DNA from: CAVURW01 sp963743595
Lineage (GTDB): Bacteria > Verrucomicrobiota > Verrucomicrobiia > Methylacidiphilales > UBA1321
DNA: 22,606 nt
NCBI GenBank assembly: GCA_963743595.1
Contig: CAVURW010000069.1
Span: 1-22,606 of the forward strand
Direction: 5' to 3'
Translations under genes and position numbers: made by a program
Shown here: in pieces, positions 1 through 8,816 of the stretch
Layout: each line of letters begins with the position of its first letter
Numbering within the stretch: the stretch's first letter is position 1
The notes under the pieces: generated by a model
What the model saw: the letters and a program-made list of their open reading frames with translations, nothing else
Database searches by the model: none
Told to the model about the DNA's origin: nothing

Positions 1-11
1 ATCAAACCGAA

Positions 12-578
12 TTACCGGGGCATCGGCACCCGGTGTAACACTTGCTTATTGGTAAAGAAATCGTCGAGATCTGAGTGCTCAAAGAACTTCACCAGATCAT
101 CGGTCGGCGCAGTAATCAGAACATCCTGGGCCACTTTTTTCGTGCGCCATTTCGGATCGTACTTCCCCGCCAGTTTACCTTTCTCAATTGCGTTTTGTAC
201 TTCATCGTGATCGAGCGACCAAACCGTCAACTCATCGTCATCAATTTCGTACCGATAGAGCGCATAGGTGTCGGGCGAGCCCTTCGAACCCAACTGTTTG
301 ACATTTAAGAATCGGTCGTCTCCGATGGCTGTGCAAAACCCGTAATTGTCGGTCTCTCCGACCGCATTGCCTGCATTTGGACTGCGATCCAGAAAATGCA
401 TCCAATGCTTCCCTGCCGTGACCTCGAAAACGACTGGCTTACCGTTGTCCGCGCAGTGCCACAGTCCGATAAGCTTCGGGTCGGGCAAGGCTTGAGTCGG
501 TGACGAAAGAGGGTGTAATGAACTGACGCATCCGGTAAGTAGAAAACAGAGGAGAACCGTTGCGAGTTTTGAGAACAT
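12..578 (-). CDS. Small predicted lipoprotein, function unknown
   Basis: The product is about 188 aa from the ATG at 578. A signal sequence with the lipobox L-L-T-G-C ends at Cys17, so it is probably exported and lipid-anchored. The open frame continues 16 codons upstream to 626, but that start would put a polar stretch before the signal peptide, so 578 is preferred. Neither start has a clear Shine-Dalgarno site. The mature part is polar and acidic and holds the phrase LIGLWHC, which resembles small secreted proteins with a lipocalin-like or beta-barrel domain; this is a weak impression only. It lies downstream of the pta cluster on the same strand, with about 100 bp between, and may or may not be co-transcribed. 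I do not recognise the family. Confidence 0.7.
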   Translation of the reverse strand: MFSKLATVLLCFLLTGCVSSLHPLSSPTQALPDPKLIGLWHCADNGKPVVFEVTAGKHWMHFLDRSPNAGNAVGETDNYGFCTAIGDDRFLNVKQLGSKGSPDTYALYRYEIDDDELTVWSLDHDEVQNAIEKGKLAGKYDPKWRTKKVAQDVLITAPTDDLVKFFEHSDLDDFFTNKQVLHRVPMPR

Positions 579-679
579 AGTTGGGGAAAAAGTTGGAGGG
601 AAATCGTTACCTGGTGAACGAAGCATAAGCTAAGCAATCGCGATTTCGACGCGCCCTCTTACACTTCCATAGTGCGCCG

Positions 680-1867
680 CTACTCCAAGTTCAATCGTCC
701 CTGATCCGGCTCAGGCATTTCCACGACCTTTTGAATGATCGCGTCGACGTCCACGTACTTGGTGATCATGTCTTGGATCATTCCGATTTTGTCCTTATCG
801 CCGACTTCCAGCTTGATTGTCATGCGCGCGATGGCGGTGGCTGCGGCGGAGACATCGGAACGTGTGGTAATCACCGGCATCTCGCGCTGCTTCATGAGAT
901 CGACGACGCTGGAGTGCGGAATCAGGCCGTTCGTGAGCACGATTCCCGCCAGGTGATCCCGCTCACTCACCCGTGCGCCGTAATCCAGCGCCATCATGAT
1001 AATATCCTCACGATCGCCCGGTGTGACCAGGAGCATGCCCGGTGCCATCAGGCCGCCCGCATTGCGTGCTGACATTGCGCCGATCCCCACTTTACTCACA
1101 CGCCAGCGCTTGTGTTCAGAACCGGAAATGAACTCGCCGCGCAGCTGTTGACACACTTGGTTCACGGTGGGTTTATGCAATTCCGTGTTCATCGGGACCA
1201 AGCCGAGCAGCGGCAGGCCGAGCCGCTTTAAACCGACGGTAGCGTACTCTCGTAGCATCTCCATTTTGTCCGGCACCACTTTATTGATAATCGCGCCGAT
1301 CACCTCGACACCGAACTTTTCAAAGAGGGCCATGTTCATGCTGATCTCATCGATCGGGCGCCCGATGCCGCCCTGGCTCACGATGACCACTTTAGAATGC
1401 AAAAGGCTCGCTACCTTCGCGTTTGAGAGATCGAAGACACTGCCCACCCCGGCATGCCCCGTTCCTTCGATAATGACAAAATCCTTTTCCCACGAGGACT
1501 CGTCGAAGGCTAAGCGAACGCGATCATGCAATTGGTGGGTGATGCCGCCGGAAAGGTAACGTCGGGTGAAATCCGGCTCCACGGCGATGGGGCTCATGGC
1601 ACGCAATGGCGTCTTCACACGGTAAGTGTCGTTGATGAGAACAGAATCTTCATCGATCTTCGCCCCTTCCACCTCCACAAACCGTTGACCCACCGGTTTC
1701 ATGTAACCGATCCGGGGAAAGCGCTGTTGCAGGGCGTGAAACAGACCTACGGATGTGGTGGTCTTGCCATCGTCCATGCGCGTGGCCGCGACAAAAATGC
1801 GAGGCGTGATCGTATTGCCTAATACCACTTCCGGCCGCAGTGTCTGATCAAAAATGGAGTTCGCCAT
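680..1867 (-). CDS. P-loop (BioD-like) ATPase with DRTGG domain, Pta N-terminal-region homologue
   Basis: The protein has 395 aa. Residues about 20-220 look like the dethiobiotin-synthetase-like P-loop domain (AAA_26) with a Walker A variant ATRMDDGKTTT. Residues about 220-350 look like a DRTGG domain, including the phrase VTPGDREDII. In long bacterial Pta proteins these two domains sit in front of the phosphotransacetylase domain and act as a regulatory region; here they are a free-standing protein encoded two genes downstream of pta. The ATG at 1867 has a fitting Shine-Dalgarno site (GAGG, about 5 nt upstream). There is a 118-bp gap to the DinB-like gene before it. A likely role is regulation of, or complex formation with, Pta. 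That is inferred from domain content and neighbourhood; biotin synthesis itself is unlikely because no bio genes are nearby. Confidence 0.85.
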   Translation of the reverse strand: MANSIFDQTLRPEVVLGNTITPRIFVAATRMDDGKTTTSVGLFHALQQRFPRIGYMKPVGQRFVEVEGAKIDEDSVLINDTYRVKTPLRAMSPIAVEPDFTRRYLSGGITHQLHDRVRLAFDESSWEKDFVIIEGTGHAGVGSVFDLSNAKVASLLHSKVVIVSQGGIGRPIDEISMNMALFEKFGVEVIGAIINKVVPDKMEMLREYATVGLKRLGLPLLGLVPMNTELHKPTVNQVCQQLRGEFISGSEHKRWRVSKVGIGAMSARNAGGLMAPGMLLVTPGDREDIIMMALDYGARVSERDHLAGIVLTNGLIPHSSVVDLMKQREMPVITTRSDVSAAATAIARMTIKLEVGDKDKIGMIQDMITKYVDVDAIIQKVVEMPEPDQGRLNLE

Positions 1868-1985
1868 AAGTACCTCGTTTTGCTTTAGCGACTTGTTCTC
1901 TTTTGTAAATAACCATGCATGGATAATCGCCTGTTTTTAGGTAAGCGAACGGAAAGCGTTATCAGAAGGCCGCACTGTTATCGTC

Positions 1986-2579
1986 TTATTCCTCGTGCGT
2001 CTCTTCGGATACCTTCAAAACCTCTTTTAAGATCAGCTCTAATTGCCGACGGTGCAAATTCATGTGGAGCGCTGTCACTTTCATCCACTGCTGTTGATCC
2101 AGCGGACCGTACCAGTGATGCTTAAACTGGAGCGTGGAGGGTTCCCTGAGCACGTAGTTCGTGATCTCGCTTTTGAACTCCTTACAGATTAGATCGAACT
2201 TTGCGAGGGTCTCCATTCCGTGACCAGGAGCGGGTCTCAGCACATCGGCATTAAATTCGCTCACCAACATCTTGTCCGATCTCAGAGCGGGAATGATTTG
2301 AACCACGACTCGATTCATTCGGTTTAGGTGATCCAACAGCATACCAGCGGACCACACCCGCGAGCTCTCTTGCAAACCCATCAGGCGGTTGACGAATATG
2401 GGGTGGTTCATCTGATCCAGAGAAAGGCCGCGCACCAGATCCAAGATTTTTTCCGTCTCTTTTAAAAACAGGTCGCGGGAGCTCTCCCAGGTCATGCTCC
2501 AGAATTTCCAAGGTATGTAAACGTTCCGTAGGAACCAAAGCTCACGAGGCGGGATTGCGATTCCAGAATCGTCGCTCAT
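1986..2579 (-). CDS. DinB-like four-helix-bundle protein
   Basis: The protein has 197 aa, is mostly helical and has no signal peptide. It carries LLDHLNRMN in the first half and LHMNLHRRQ near the end. A histidine in an early helix plus an HxxxH in the last helix is the layout expected for the metal site of the DinB/YfiT-like superfamily. Its start codon overlaps the pta stop as ATGA (2576-2579), so translation is probably coupled to pta. The substrate is unknown; DinB-like proteins include thiol transferases and many uncharacterised members. Its place between pta and the DRTGG-domain gene makes a metabolic role plausible, but nothing in the sequence names the reaction. Confidence 0.7.
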   Translation of the reverse strand: MSDDSGIAIPPRELWFLRNVYIPWKFWSMTWESSRDLFLKETEKILDLVRGLSLDQMNHPIFVNRLMGLQESSRVWSAGMLLDHLNRMNRVVVQIIPALRSDKMLVSEFNADVLRPAPGHGMETLAKFDLICKEFKSEITNYVLREPSTLQFKHHWYGPLDQQQWMKVTALHMNLHRRQLELILKEVLKVSEETHEE

Positions 2580-3652
2580 GCTTTCAACGGGCTGGAATCG
2601 TAACGAGCGATGGGGTTTGCGCCCTGCTCAGGGTAGAGCCGCCGATATTCAACGGCTTGCATTCCCACAATAGCCGAAACACCTACGATTTCATGGACCG
2701 TAGCACCACGGGAGAGATCGGCTGCCGGTTTATCCAGGCCCATGAGTATCTGCCCATACGCTTCACCCCCTGTAAGACGATGAACCAGCTTCACCGCAAT
2801 ATTCCCCGAATTAAGGTCTGGGAAAACGAGAACATTCGCCTTGCCCGCTACTGTGCTGCCCGGCGCTTTTACTGCGGCCATTTCTGCAATCAAAGCGGTA
2901 TCCGCCTGCAATTCACCATCCACTTCAGCTGGAATGTTCCGCTCATGCATCTGCTGCTTGGCTAGAGCGGTGGCAGCCACGATGCGTTCCGTATCTTGTG
3001 TCTGAGCACCACCCTTAGTGGAATACGAAAGCATGGCCACGCGCGGAGTCACGCCGGTCATTTGCCGAAAGATTCGGGCCGATTCAATGGAAATCGCGGC
3101 CAATTGATCCACGGTCGGAAGCGGAATGACACCGCAGTCTGCAAACACGAACACGCCACGCTCGCCATACTCCTCGTTCGGCACTTGCAACACCATGCAG
3201 GAGGAAATCGATTTCACGCCGGCTAATGGCTTGATCAATTGGAACAGCGGGCGCAGGAGACTTCCGGATGTGGACGTCGCCCCACCGACGAGGCCGTCCA
3301 CCTGCCCATGTTGCAGCATCATCGCGCCAAAGTAGTTCGGATTCACCACGATCTTTCGCGCATCGACTTCCGCAATGCCCTTGTATCGATTCAGCGTCTC
3401 CAGCTTCTTTACGAATAGCGGCAGGTCCTCGGCCTTTTCGGGGTCGATCACCAGAATGCGGGACAATTTGACTCCCGCGTGAGCTGCCGCCGCCTCCACC
3501 TCCTCGCGTTTACCTAAAAGCACAGCCACGCCCAACTTGCGCTGTGTGAACTCCGCCGCAGCCGCCAGCACTCGGGGCTCTGTTCCCTCAGGAAACAAGA
3601 TGCGTTTGGGATGCTCCTCTAGCTTAGAAAAAACCTGCTCTATAAATTTCAT
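2576..3652 (-). CDS. pta: Phosphate acetyltransferase, short form
   Basis: The enzyme interconverts acetyl-CoA + phosphate and acetyl phosphate + CoA in the cytosol, the first step of acetate overflow or the second step of acetate assimilation. The ~358-aa protein is a PTA/PTB domain along its whole length. The strongest signature is near residues 265-310: ADTALIAEMAAVKAPGS, then VAGKANVLVFPDLNSGNIA, followed by KLVHRLTGG. RILFPEGTEPRVL near the N-terminus and SYSTKGGA in the middle also fit. I chose the ATG at 3652; an in-frame TTG at 3661 with a GAAGGGAA about 10 nt before it is an alternative. The regulatory N-terminal half of long Pta is missing here and is encoded separately at 680-1867. 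It is the first gene of a minus-strand cluster. No ackA is present in the window. Confidence 0.95.
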   Translation of the reverse strand: MKFIEQVFSKLEEHPKRILFPEGTEPRVLAAAAEFTQRKLGVAVLLGKREEVEAAAAHAGVKLSRILVIDPEKAEDLPLFVKKLETLNRYKGIAEVDARKIVVNPNYFGAMMLQHGQVDGLVGGATSTSGSLLRPLFQLIKPLAGVKSISSCMVLQVPNEEYGERGVFVFADCGVIPLPTVDQLAAISIESARIFRQMTGVTPRVAMLSYSTKGGAQTQDTERIVAATALAKQQMHERNIPAEVDGELQADTALIAEMAAVKAPGSTVAGKANVLVFPDLNSGNIAVKLVHRLTGGEAYGQILMGLDKPAADLSRGATVHEIVGVSAIVGMQAVEYRRLYPEQGANPIARYDSSPLKA

Positions 3653-3793
3653 AACTGGCAATTAAAACCGATTCCCTTCACCGTACGGCTCCCTCTGGCT
3701 ACTGTCCAGCATTCTCCTACGGCGGATACCTTCATCAAACGAAGGATTTACTCCGAACTTGAGAGAAATGAGGTGATTGTTGTCCAAGCTGGC

Positions 3794-3822
3794 TTGTAAC
3801 GATCGCCTAAACCCGATACTCT
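3794..3822 (+). promoter_or_regulatory. Candidate promoter for the CAT tRNA
   Basis: TTGTAA (3794-3799) and TACTCT (3817-3822) are separated by 17 bp. The tRNA body begins 16 nt after the -10 element, a normal distance for a tRNA promoter with a short 5' leader. The -10 is a moderate match to TATAAT, so confidence is limited. Confidence 0.35.
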
Positions 3823-3838
3823 CACACCTTTACGGAAC

Positions 3839-3911
<73 letters not shown>

Positions 3912-3948
3912 CTCTCGACAGATGTGAAGTCCTTACTATTCTTCAGTC

Positions 3949-4488
3949 ATGAATCACATGATAGTGATGGTGATCGTCGTGGTTATCGCGATGTTGATGA
4001 TGCTGACCCTAACGGCCCTCGCGAAGACGCTGCCAGATCTTGCCAAAAGAATGAAATCGGCTGGGCAAGATGCTCAAGCGCCTGAGGATGCACTGCCGAA
4101 TTGTTTTAAGAAAAAGCGGCTATTTACCGAGAACGAGTGGGAATTCCTGCGCCTGCTGGAAACCAGCGTGCCGGAATATCGGTTCTTCTCGCAGGTGGCC
4201 ATGGGTGCGTTGATGGAACCTGATGTGGATCGAAGAGACCGCAATTACTTTCGATTACGGGGTCGTTTTTCGCAAAAGATTGTCGACTTCGTGGCGGTCG
4301 ACCCACGCGATGGATCGGTTGTCGCCATTATTGAGCTGGACGACAGGAGCCATAAGCGGGAGAAGGACGCTCAGCGTGACGCGATGCTCGGAAGTGCCGG
4401 TTACCTGACCGTCCGCTGGAATTCCAGCCCGCGCCCTAAGCCGCCCGATATCCGGAACGTCTTACTCAAAAACGATCAACTCAAGTAG
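3949..4488 (+). CDS. Membrane-anchored DUF2726 (PD-(D/E)XK-like) protein
   Basis: The protein has 179 aa. Residues 4-25 form one strongly hydrophobic, Met/Val-rich segment that should anchor it in the membrane with the rest in the cytosol. The soluble part from about residue 58 fits DUF2726. It shows KIVDFVAVD (D113), then VAIIELDDRSH (E129, D131, H135) and RDAMLGSAGY, the D...ExD...K/H arrangement of a restriction-endonuclease-like fold. Whether it cuts DNA is not known; many DUF2726 proteins are uncharacterised. It starts 38 nt after the tRNA and is followed 48 nt later by the metallo-beta-lactamase-fold gene on the same strand, so the two may be co-transcribed. Confidence 0.75.
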   Translation: MNHMIVMVIVVVIAMLMMLTLTALAKTLPDLAKRMKSAGQDAQAPEDALPNCFKKKRLFTENEWEFLRLLETSVPEYRFFSQVAMGALMEPDVDRRDRNYFRLRGRFSQKIVDFVAVDPRDGSVVAIIELDDRSHKREKDAQRDAMLGSAGYLTVRWNSSPRPKPPDIRNVLLKNDQLK

Positions 4489-4536
4489 ATTGAAAAATGA
4501 ACGGAACGTGTAATCATTCTACGCACCACTGATAAC

Positions 4537-5112
4537 ATGAACTCGTTTTCTCCTCCTGGTTGGCACCTTCTGCCCTTAGATTATCAACCTGACGACGTCG
4601 GCTCGTGGCTGCTCCACCATGAGGGTGAATCGCTGCTCTTGGAACTGCCCTGGGGGCTGACGAAAGAGCATGTCTCTCAGGCGGTCGAGGAGATGAATTC
4701 CCGACTCCGATTTTATACCGCCTCGCATACCCACCCGGATCATCTGTGGGAGGAGTCGTTTAATATGGTGAAACGCACGTTCCGTCGTGCGATTTTCATC
4801 CCACTCGAGCCCTTTAAGTGTCATGTTCACTGCGTCACGTTAGGGGGCGAACCGGTCTACTTCGTGGATGGCCCCAAGCACTCCGACTGCGATCGCATGA
4901 CGATTTTCCGAGGCGTGGCGATGACAGGCGACGTGGAGCTGGGGACCTTAGATACGTGTAACGGCGAGATCGACATGGAGTGGCGTAAGCAGTCCATGGC
5001 GCTCTTCGCCGCATTCGAGAAGACGTTCGACTACAAGGTCCACACGATCTTTAGCGCGCACATGAACGACTGCCGCTATGGCGTCGAGTTCTCCCAGCTC
5101 TTCGCCCTGTAG
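4537..5112 (+). CDS. Metallo-beta-lactamase-fold hydrolase
   Basis: The cytosolic protein has 191 aa and no signal peptide. The metal-binding signature HTHPDH lies at residues 64-69 (HxHxDH). Further candidate ligands are H115 in GPKHSDCD, D132 in AMTGDVELG and H175 in IFSAHMND, so a full set of two-metal ligands can be proposed. The family covers many substrates (thioesters, cyclic nucleotides, lactones, RNA), and the sequence does not decide among them. No Shine-Dalgarno site is visible before the ATG. It runs convergently into the gene at 5116 with only 3 nt between the two stop codons, so no terminator fits between them. Confidence 0.75.
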   Translation: MNSFSPPGWHLLPLDYQPDDVGSWLLHHEGESLLLELPWGLTKEHVSQAVEEMNSRLRFYTASHTHPDHLWEESFNMVKRTFRRAIFIPLEPFKCHVHCVTLGGEPVYFVDGPKHSDCDRMTIFRGVAMTGDVELGTLDTCNGEIDMEWRKQSMALFAAFEKTFDYKVHTIFSAHMNDCRYGVEFSQLFAL

Positions 5113-5115
5113 CCG

Positions 5116-5826
5116 TCAATCACTTCGATGAATTCCGCCACGAAGGACGTACGCTAACACGATCCCAAAAATTACGGCGGTGAGGAAGCCTGCCAATTTG
5201 GCCAAGGCTATGAACCTCCTGTCGACGGCGTCTTGCGCTTTACTCACTCTCAATTCTTCAGCGTCACTGGCTTCGTTAGGTCCATCTCGAATACTTAGAT
5301 CACTTTGCATCGTGATGCTCCCAAATGATTCCGATACGTCCGGCTTATCGTCAGCGGGATGTGTAACGGAAAGCACGTACACGGCCTTAGTACCTAGAAC
5401 CAAATAAAAATCGAGATACTTCTTCGGGTCATCGCTTAATTCCAGACGGACAAAGTGAGTCGGTAATTCTCCCTCCTTCACATCCTTGTCTGTCGTGATA
5501 ACCCCATGAATTTCATGCACTTTTACCCAATCTTCTAGTCCGCTCTTGAACGAATCGACCACATCATTAATCCGTAGGGGAACCGTATCGAGATTCAACC
5601 AACCCAACCGCATGTGCTGGTCTCCGCTAGGACTGCGCATGGTGAGCGAATGCGTAATGAAATCGTCTCCCGCGCTCTCAGACCCCGTAACCCAACCCTC
5701 GGGTACGGGAATCGTCAGATGCTCAGAATCATCCTTGCTCAAGGTCAAGCTGAGAGAAAACCCATGACAAATTAAACAAACAAAGAAAGCAGCCAAGACG
5801 ACCGTTTGCTTCAGGCTCTTTTTCAT
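5116..5826 (-). CDS. Secreted/membrane-anchored protein, paralogue A of a tandem pair
   Basis: The protein has 236 aa. A cleavable or anchoring signal segment lies at residues 7-24, an exported domain at about 25-180, and a C-terminal membrane helix at about 205-228 followed by a short basic end. The exported domain matches the next upstream gene closely: SLTLSKDDSEHL, PEGWVTGSE, DFITHSLTMRS, SGDQHMRLGWLN, YVLSVTHPADD. The pattern of a P-x-GW motif in a 150-residue exported domain recalls PsbP/DcrB-like proteins, but this is only an impression. A strong Shine-Dalgarno site (AGGAGG, 5 nt before the ATG) supports the start. It follows its paralogue after 18 bp, clearly one operon. Confidence 0.75.
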   Translation of the reverse strand: MKKSLKQTVVLAAFFVCLICHGFSLSLTLSKDDSEHLTIPVPEGWVTGSESAGDDFITHSLTMRSPSGDQHMRLGWLNLDTVPLRINDVVDSFKSGLEDWVKVHEIHGVITTDKDVKEGELPTHFVRLELSDDPKKYLDFYLVLGTKAVYVLSVTHPADDKPDVSESFGSITMQSDLSIRDGPNEASDAEELRVSKAQDAVDRRFIALAKLAGFLTAVIFGIVLAYVLRGGIHRSD

Positions 5827-5844
5827 CCATGCCTCCTGAGCCGA

Positions 5845-6624
5845 TCAGCTCCTGCTGCGCATGCGGGCAAATGCGCCACCGGCCCCCAGAACTAAAAAGA
5901 CGCCGATACGGATCAGAGTAAAGATCGGGAAGTGAAAGCTAGAACTGGAGCTGCTGCTACCCCCGCGATCATCAGAGGTGTCGCTGGAAGAGGAATCATT
6001 GCTTTGATAACGTTCCAATCGCTCTTGTGCGGCAGCGGCTTCACGTTGATCGTCGTCCTTTTGCTTTTGAGCGTCCTGCCGAGCTGTCGCTTCATTCTGC
6101 AGCGCCACGTAGGTGAAGCTATCGGAGACATCGGGCGAGTCATCGGCCGGGTGAGTTACCGAAAGCACATAGACCGCCTTATCTCCCAAGACCAAGTAAA
6201 AATCGATGTACTTCTTTGCATCCGATCCGTTGACTTCCAGTCGGACAAAATGCGCGGGCAAAACACCCACCGTCAAAGGCTTATCGCCCGTGATCAGGGC
6301 CTGGGCGTTGTGCGCCTTCACCCAATCTTGCAGATTGCTCTTAAACGACGCCACCACGTCGTCCGAGAGTCGGGAGGGAACGGTCGGCGTGTTGAGCCAG
6401 CCCAGACGGACATGCTGATCACCGCTGGCACTCCGCATGGTGAGCGAGTGGGTGATAAAATCGCTACCCCCGTCCTCCGTACCGCTGACCCATCCATCAG
6501 GCAAAGGAACGCTCAGATGCTCTGCATCATCCTTAGTGAGGCTAAGCGTGTTCCCCAAGGCAAACGACGCAAAAAAAAGAACGCCCACCCCCGCCAAAAC
6601 AATAGATTTCATGTTGATTTTCAT
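5845..6624 (-). CDS. Secreted/membrane-anchored protein, paralogue B of a tandem pair
   Basis: The protein has 259 aa. It has an N-terminal signal segment (residues 7-24), an exported domain at about 25-180 shared with the downstream gene, and then a different C-terminal part: a charged helical segment rich in Gln, Asp, Glu and Arg, a Ser/Asp-rich linker with two long serine runs, and a final membrane helix at about 235-254. So the same sensor-like or binding domain is placed on two different stalks. The ATG at 6624 has a strong GGAGG 5 nt upstream. It is the first gene of a two-gene operon with a candidate promoter at 6645-6672. Function unknown. Confidence 0.75.
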   Translation of the reverse strand: MKINMKSIVLAGVGVLFFASFALGNTLSLTKDDAEHLSVPLPDGWVSGTEDGGSDFITHSLTMRSASGDQHVRLGWLNTPTVPSRLSDDVVASFKSNLQDWVKAHNAQALITGDKPLTVGVLPAHFVRLEVNGSDAKKYIDFYLVLGDKAVYVLSVTHPADDSPDVSDSFTYVALQNEATARQDAQKQKDDDQREAAAAQERLERYQSNDSSSSDTSDDRGGSSSSSSSFHFPIFTLIRIGVFLVLGAGGAFARMRSRS

Positions 6625-6644
6625 CCGCTCCTCCGGTTTTTTGT

Positions 6645-6672
6645 TTTATACACTGCGCCGTTGAACGATCAA
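6645..6672 (-). promoter_or_regulatory. Candidate promoter for the tandem paralogue operon
   Basis: Read on the minus strand: TTGATC (6672-6667), 16-bp spacer, TATAAA (6650-6645), then a short leader with GGAGG to the ATG at 6624. Both boxes are good matches to sigma70 consensus. Confidence 0.5.
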
Positions 6673-6803
6673 GGTTGATATAAGAAAAAGTGATTCACTC
6701 ACTATACTCTTAAGAGCCATTATATGATAAGGCAGCTCTTTTGAGTCCTGGGAAAATGCTCGAATATCCACATAATGAACACTTTATAGTTTGAGTCATT
6801 CTC

Positions 6804-6831
6804 TTGTGTTACATTCCAAATGCCGTATAAT
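6804..6831 (+). promoter_or_regulatory. Candidate sigma70-like promoter for typA
   Basis: TTGTGT (6804-6809), 16-bp spacer and a perfect TATAAT (6826-6831). Transcription from about 6838 would give a leader of roughly 130 nt before the typA ATG. No Shine-Dalgarno site precedes that ATG. The leader holds pyrimidine-rich stretches and an A-tract near 6900 but no riboswitch that I recognise. Confidence 0.5.
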
Positions 6832-6971
6832 CACAAACACTATTTTCGTGCGCATTAGCACTGCTTCCAGCTCTCACGAACCAGCCAAGAGTTTTTCTTC
6901 AATAAAAAAGCCCTTGTCTACCCGCGCATCACCAGATAGCCTCCACGTTTCCTCAAACCAAAATCACGCTT

Positions 6972-8804
6972 ATGGACATTCAAAAGATTCGGAATATCGC
7001 AATCATCGCGCACGTCGACCACGGTAAAACCACCCTCGTCGACCAGCTTCTGCGGCAGTCCGGTACATTCCGCTCAAATCAAGCCGTCGTCGAACGGGTC
7101 ATGGACTCGATGGACCTCGAACGCGAAAAGGGCATCACCATCCGCGCCAAGAACGCGGCCTTTCAGTACAAAGATTACCACATCAACATCGTGGATACTC
7201 CCGGTCACGCGGACTTTGGTGGTGAAGTGGAACGTATCTTGAAGATGATCGATGGCGTGCTCCTCGTTGTGGACGCCACAGACGGTCCGCAAGCTCAAAC
7301 GAAATTCGTTTTGCGCAAGGCGCTACAAGTGGGTGCCCGCCCGATCGTTGTCATCAACAAAATCGATCGCGATAACGCCCGCCCTCACAAGGTTCTCGAT
7401 ATGGTGTTCGATCTCTTCCAAGAACTCGGCGCTAATGACGAACAGCTCGATTTCCCCACCGTCTACGCCTCAGCCAAAAACGGTTTCGCTGTCAGTGAGT
7501 GGAAAGGTAAATTGGATGATGAAGTTCGTAACGCCGGCATGACCGCCCTGTACGAAACGATTCTTGAGAAGATTCCGCCACCGGTAGCGACGCTCGACAA
7601 GCACTTTGAAATGCTCGTTGCGAACCTCGATTACAGTGACTACCTCGGCCGTATCGCGTACGGAAAGATCTACGGCGGCACCGTAGCCGTCGGCGATAAA
7701 GTGGTCTGCATCCATAAGGACCGCAAGGAAAAGGGCACTGTCACCATGCTGTTCTCGCATGCCGGTCTGCAGAAGATTGAAATCAAGGAAGCGACCGCCG
7801 GAAACATCGTCGGTCTAGCAGGATTCGAGGATGTGTTCATTGGTGAAACGATCTGCGACACTGAAGATCGTAGCCCGCTGCCATTCGTTGACATTGACCC
7901 GCCCACCATCAAGATGCAGTTCCTGGTGAACGATTCCCCTCTGGCTGGCCGCGAAGGCAAGTTCCTCACCGCCCGTCACATTCGTGATCGCCTCGTCCGG
8001 GAAACCCGTACGAACGTCAGCATCCAGCTCCAAGACACGGACACCGCCGGTGTGTTCGAAATAAGCGCGCGTGGTGAAATGCAAATCGCCATTTTGGTCG
8101 AACAAATGCGCCGCGAAGGCTTTGAAGTGATGGTCTCCCGCCCCGAAGTGATTTTCACGAAGGACGATCAAGGCAACACGCTCGAACCGATCGAATCGCT
8201 CTATGTCGAAGTTCCGCTAGACAAGCTCGGTGATATCCTGCAGAACCTGGCGAATCGCAAAGCAGAAATCATAAACATGAACCACCTTCCGACGACGGTT
8301 ACGGTGGAAGCGAACATCCCGACTCGCGGTCTTCTCGGTTTCGAAACCGACCTGGTCAACTTGACTCGCGGTGAAGGCATCATGAGCCATTTATTTAAGG
8401 AATATGGTGCCAAGCGCGGTGAAATCGCTACCCGCCTCAATGGCGTGCTTGTCTCCATGGAAACCGGTGAAGCCACCGGCTTCGCTCTGAATAACATTCA
8501 GGAACGTGGTCGCCTCTTCATCGCCCCCGGCGAAGCGATTTATGAAGGCATGGTCGTCGGCGAAAATGCTCGCCCAGATGACATGGCCGTAAATCCTTGC
8601 AAAGCCAAGGCGCTCACCAACATGCGCTCCCAAGGCGACGGTAAGGGCATTCAGCTCGCCGCGCCCGTAAAGATCAGCCTGGAACGGGCACTGGAATACA
8701 TCGCCGCCGACGAGTACGTGGAAGCGACTCCCACCAGCCTGCGTATGCGCAAGAAGATCCTGGACGAAGGCAAGCGCCGCCGGAACGAGCAGAAGAACAA
8801 CTAG
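6972..8804 (+). CDS. typA: Ribosome-binding GTPase TypA/BipA
   Basis: TypA/BipA is a translational GTPase that binds the 70S ribosome in a GTP-dependent way and supports 50S assembly and growth under cold or other stress. The 610-aa protein has the expected length. G-domain motifs are clear: HVDHGKTT (residues 14-21), EREKGITI (50-57), DTPGHAD (75-81), NKID (129-132) and SAKNG as the G5 loop. EF-G-like domains II, III and V follow, then the TypA-specific C-terminal domain (RGLLGFETDLVNLTRGEG, MVVGENARPDDM, NMRSQGDGK) and a basic end. It stands alone between the paralogue operon (divergent) and a long gene-poor stretch. It is probably the last host gene before the accessory region. Confidence 0.97.
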   Translation: MDIQKIRNIAIIAHVDHGKTTLVDQLLRQSGTFRSNQAVVERVMDSMDLEREKGITIRAKNAAFQYKDYHINIVDTPGHADFGGEVERILKMIDGVLLVVDATDGPQAQTKFVLRKALQVGARPIVVINKIDRDNARPHKVLDMVFDLFQELGANDEQLDFPTVYASAKNGFAVSEWKGKLDDEVRNAGMTALYETILEKIPPPVATLDKHFEMLVANLDYSDYLGRIAYGKIYGGTVAVGDKVVCIHKDRKEKGTVTMLFSHAGLQKIEIKEATAGNIVGLAGFEDVFIGETICDTEDRSPLPFVDIDPPTIKMQFLVNDSPLAGREGKFLTARHIRDRLVRETRTNVSIQLQDTDTAGVFEISARGEMQIAILVEQMRREGFEVMVSRPEVIFTKDDQGNTLEPIESLYVEVPLDKLGDILQNLANRKAEIINMNHLPTTVTVEANIPTRGLLGFETDLVNLTRGEGIMSHLFKEYGAKRGEIATRLNGVLVSMETGEATGFALNNIQERGRLFIAPGEAIYEGMVVGENARPDDMAVNPCKAKALTNMRSQGDGKGIQLAAPVKISLERALEYIAADEYVEATPTSLRMRKKILDEGKRRRNEQKNN

Positions 8805-8816
8805 CTGATCTGAAGC

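Noticed and set aside
3653..3661. TTG start for pta at 3661
   Set aside because: An ATG three codons later fits better; the GAAGGGAA upstream of the TTG is only a moderate site. Not excluded.
5932..6678. 248-codon plus-strand open frame
   Set aside because: Antisense to paralogue B, which has a signal peptide, Shine-Dalgarno site and a homologous neighbour.
6707..6743. AAGAGC/GCTCTT hairpin followed by TTTT, terminator-like
   Set aside because: It lies between divergent promoters with no transcript expected to end there; the CTCTTAAGAG palindrome may be an operator, but evidence is thin.
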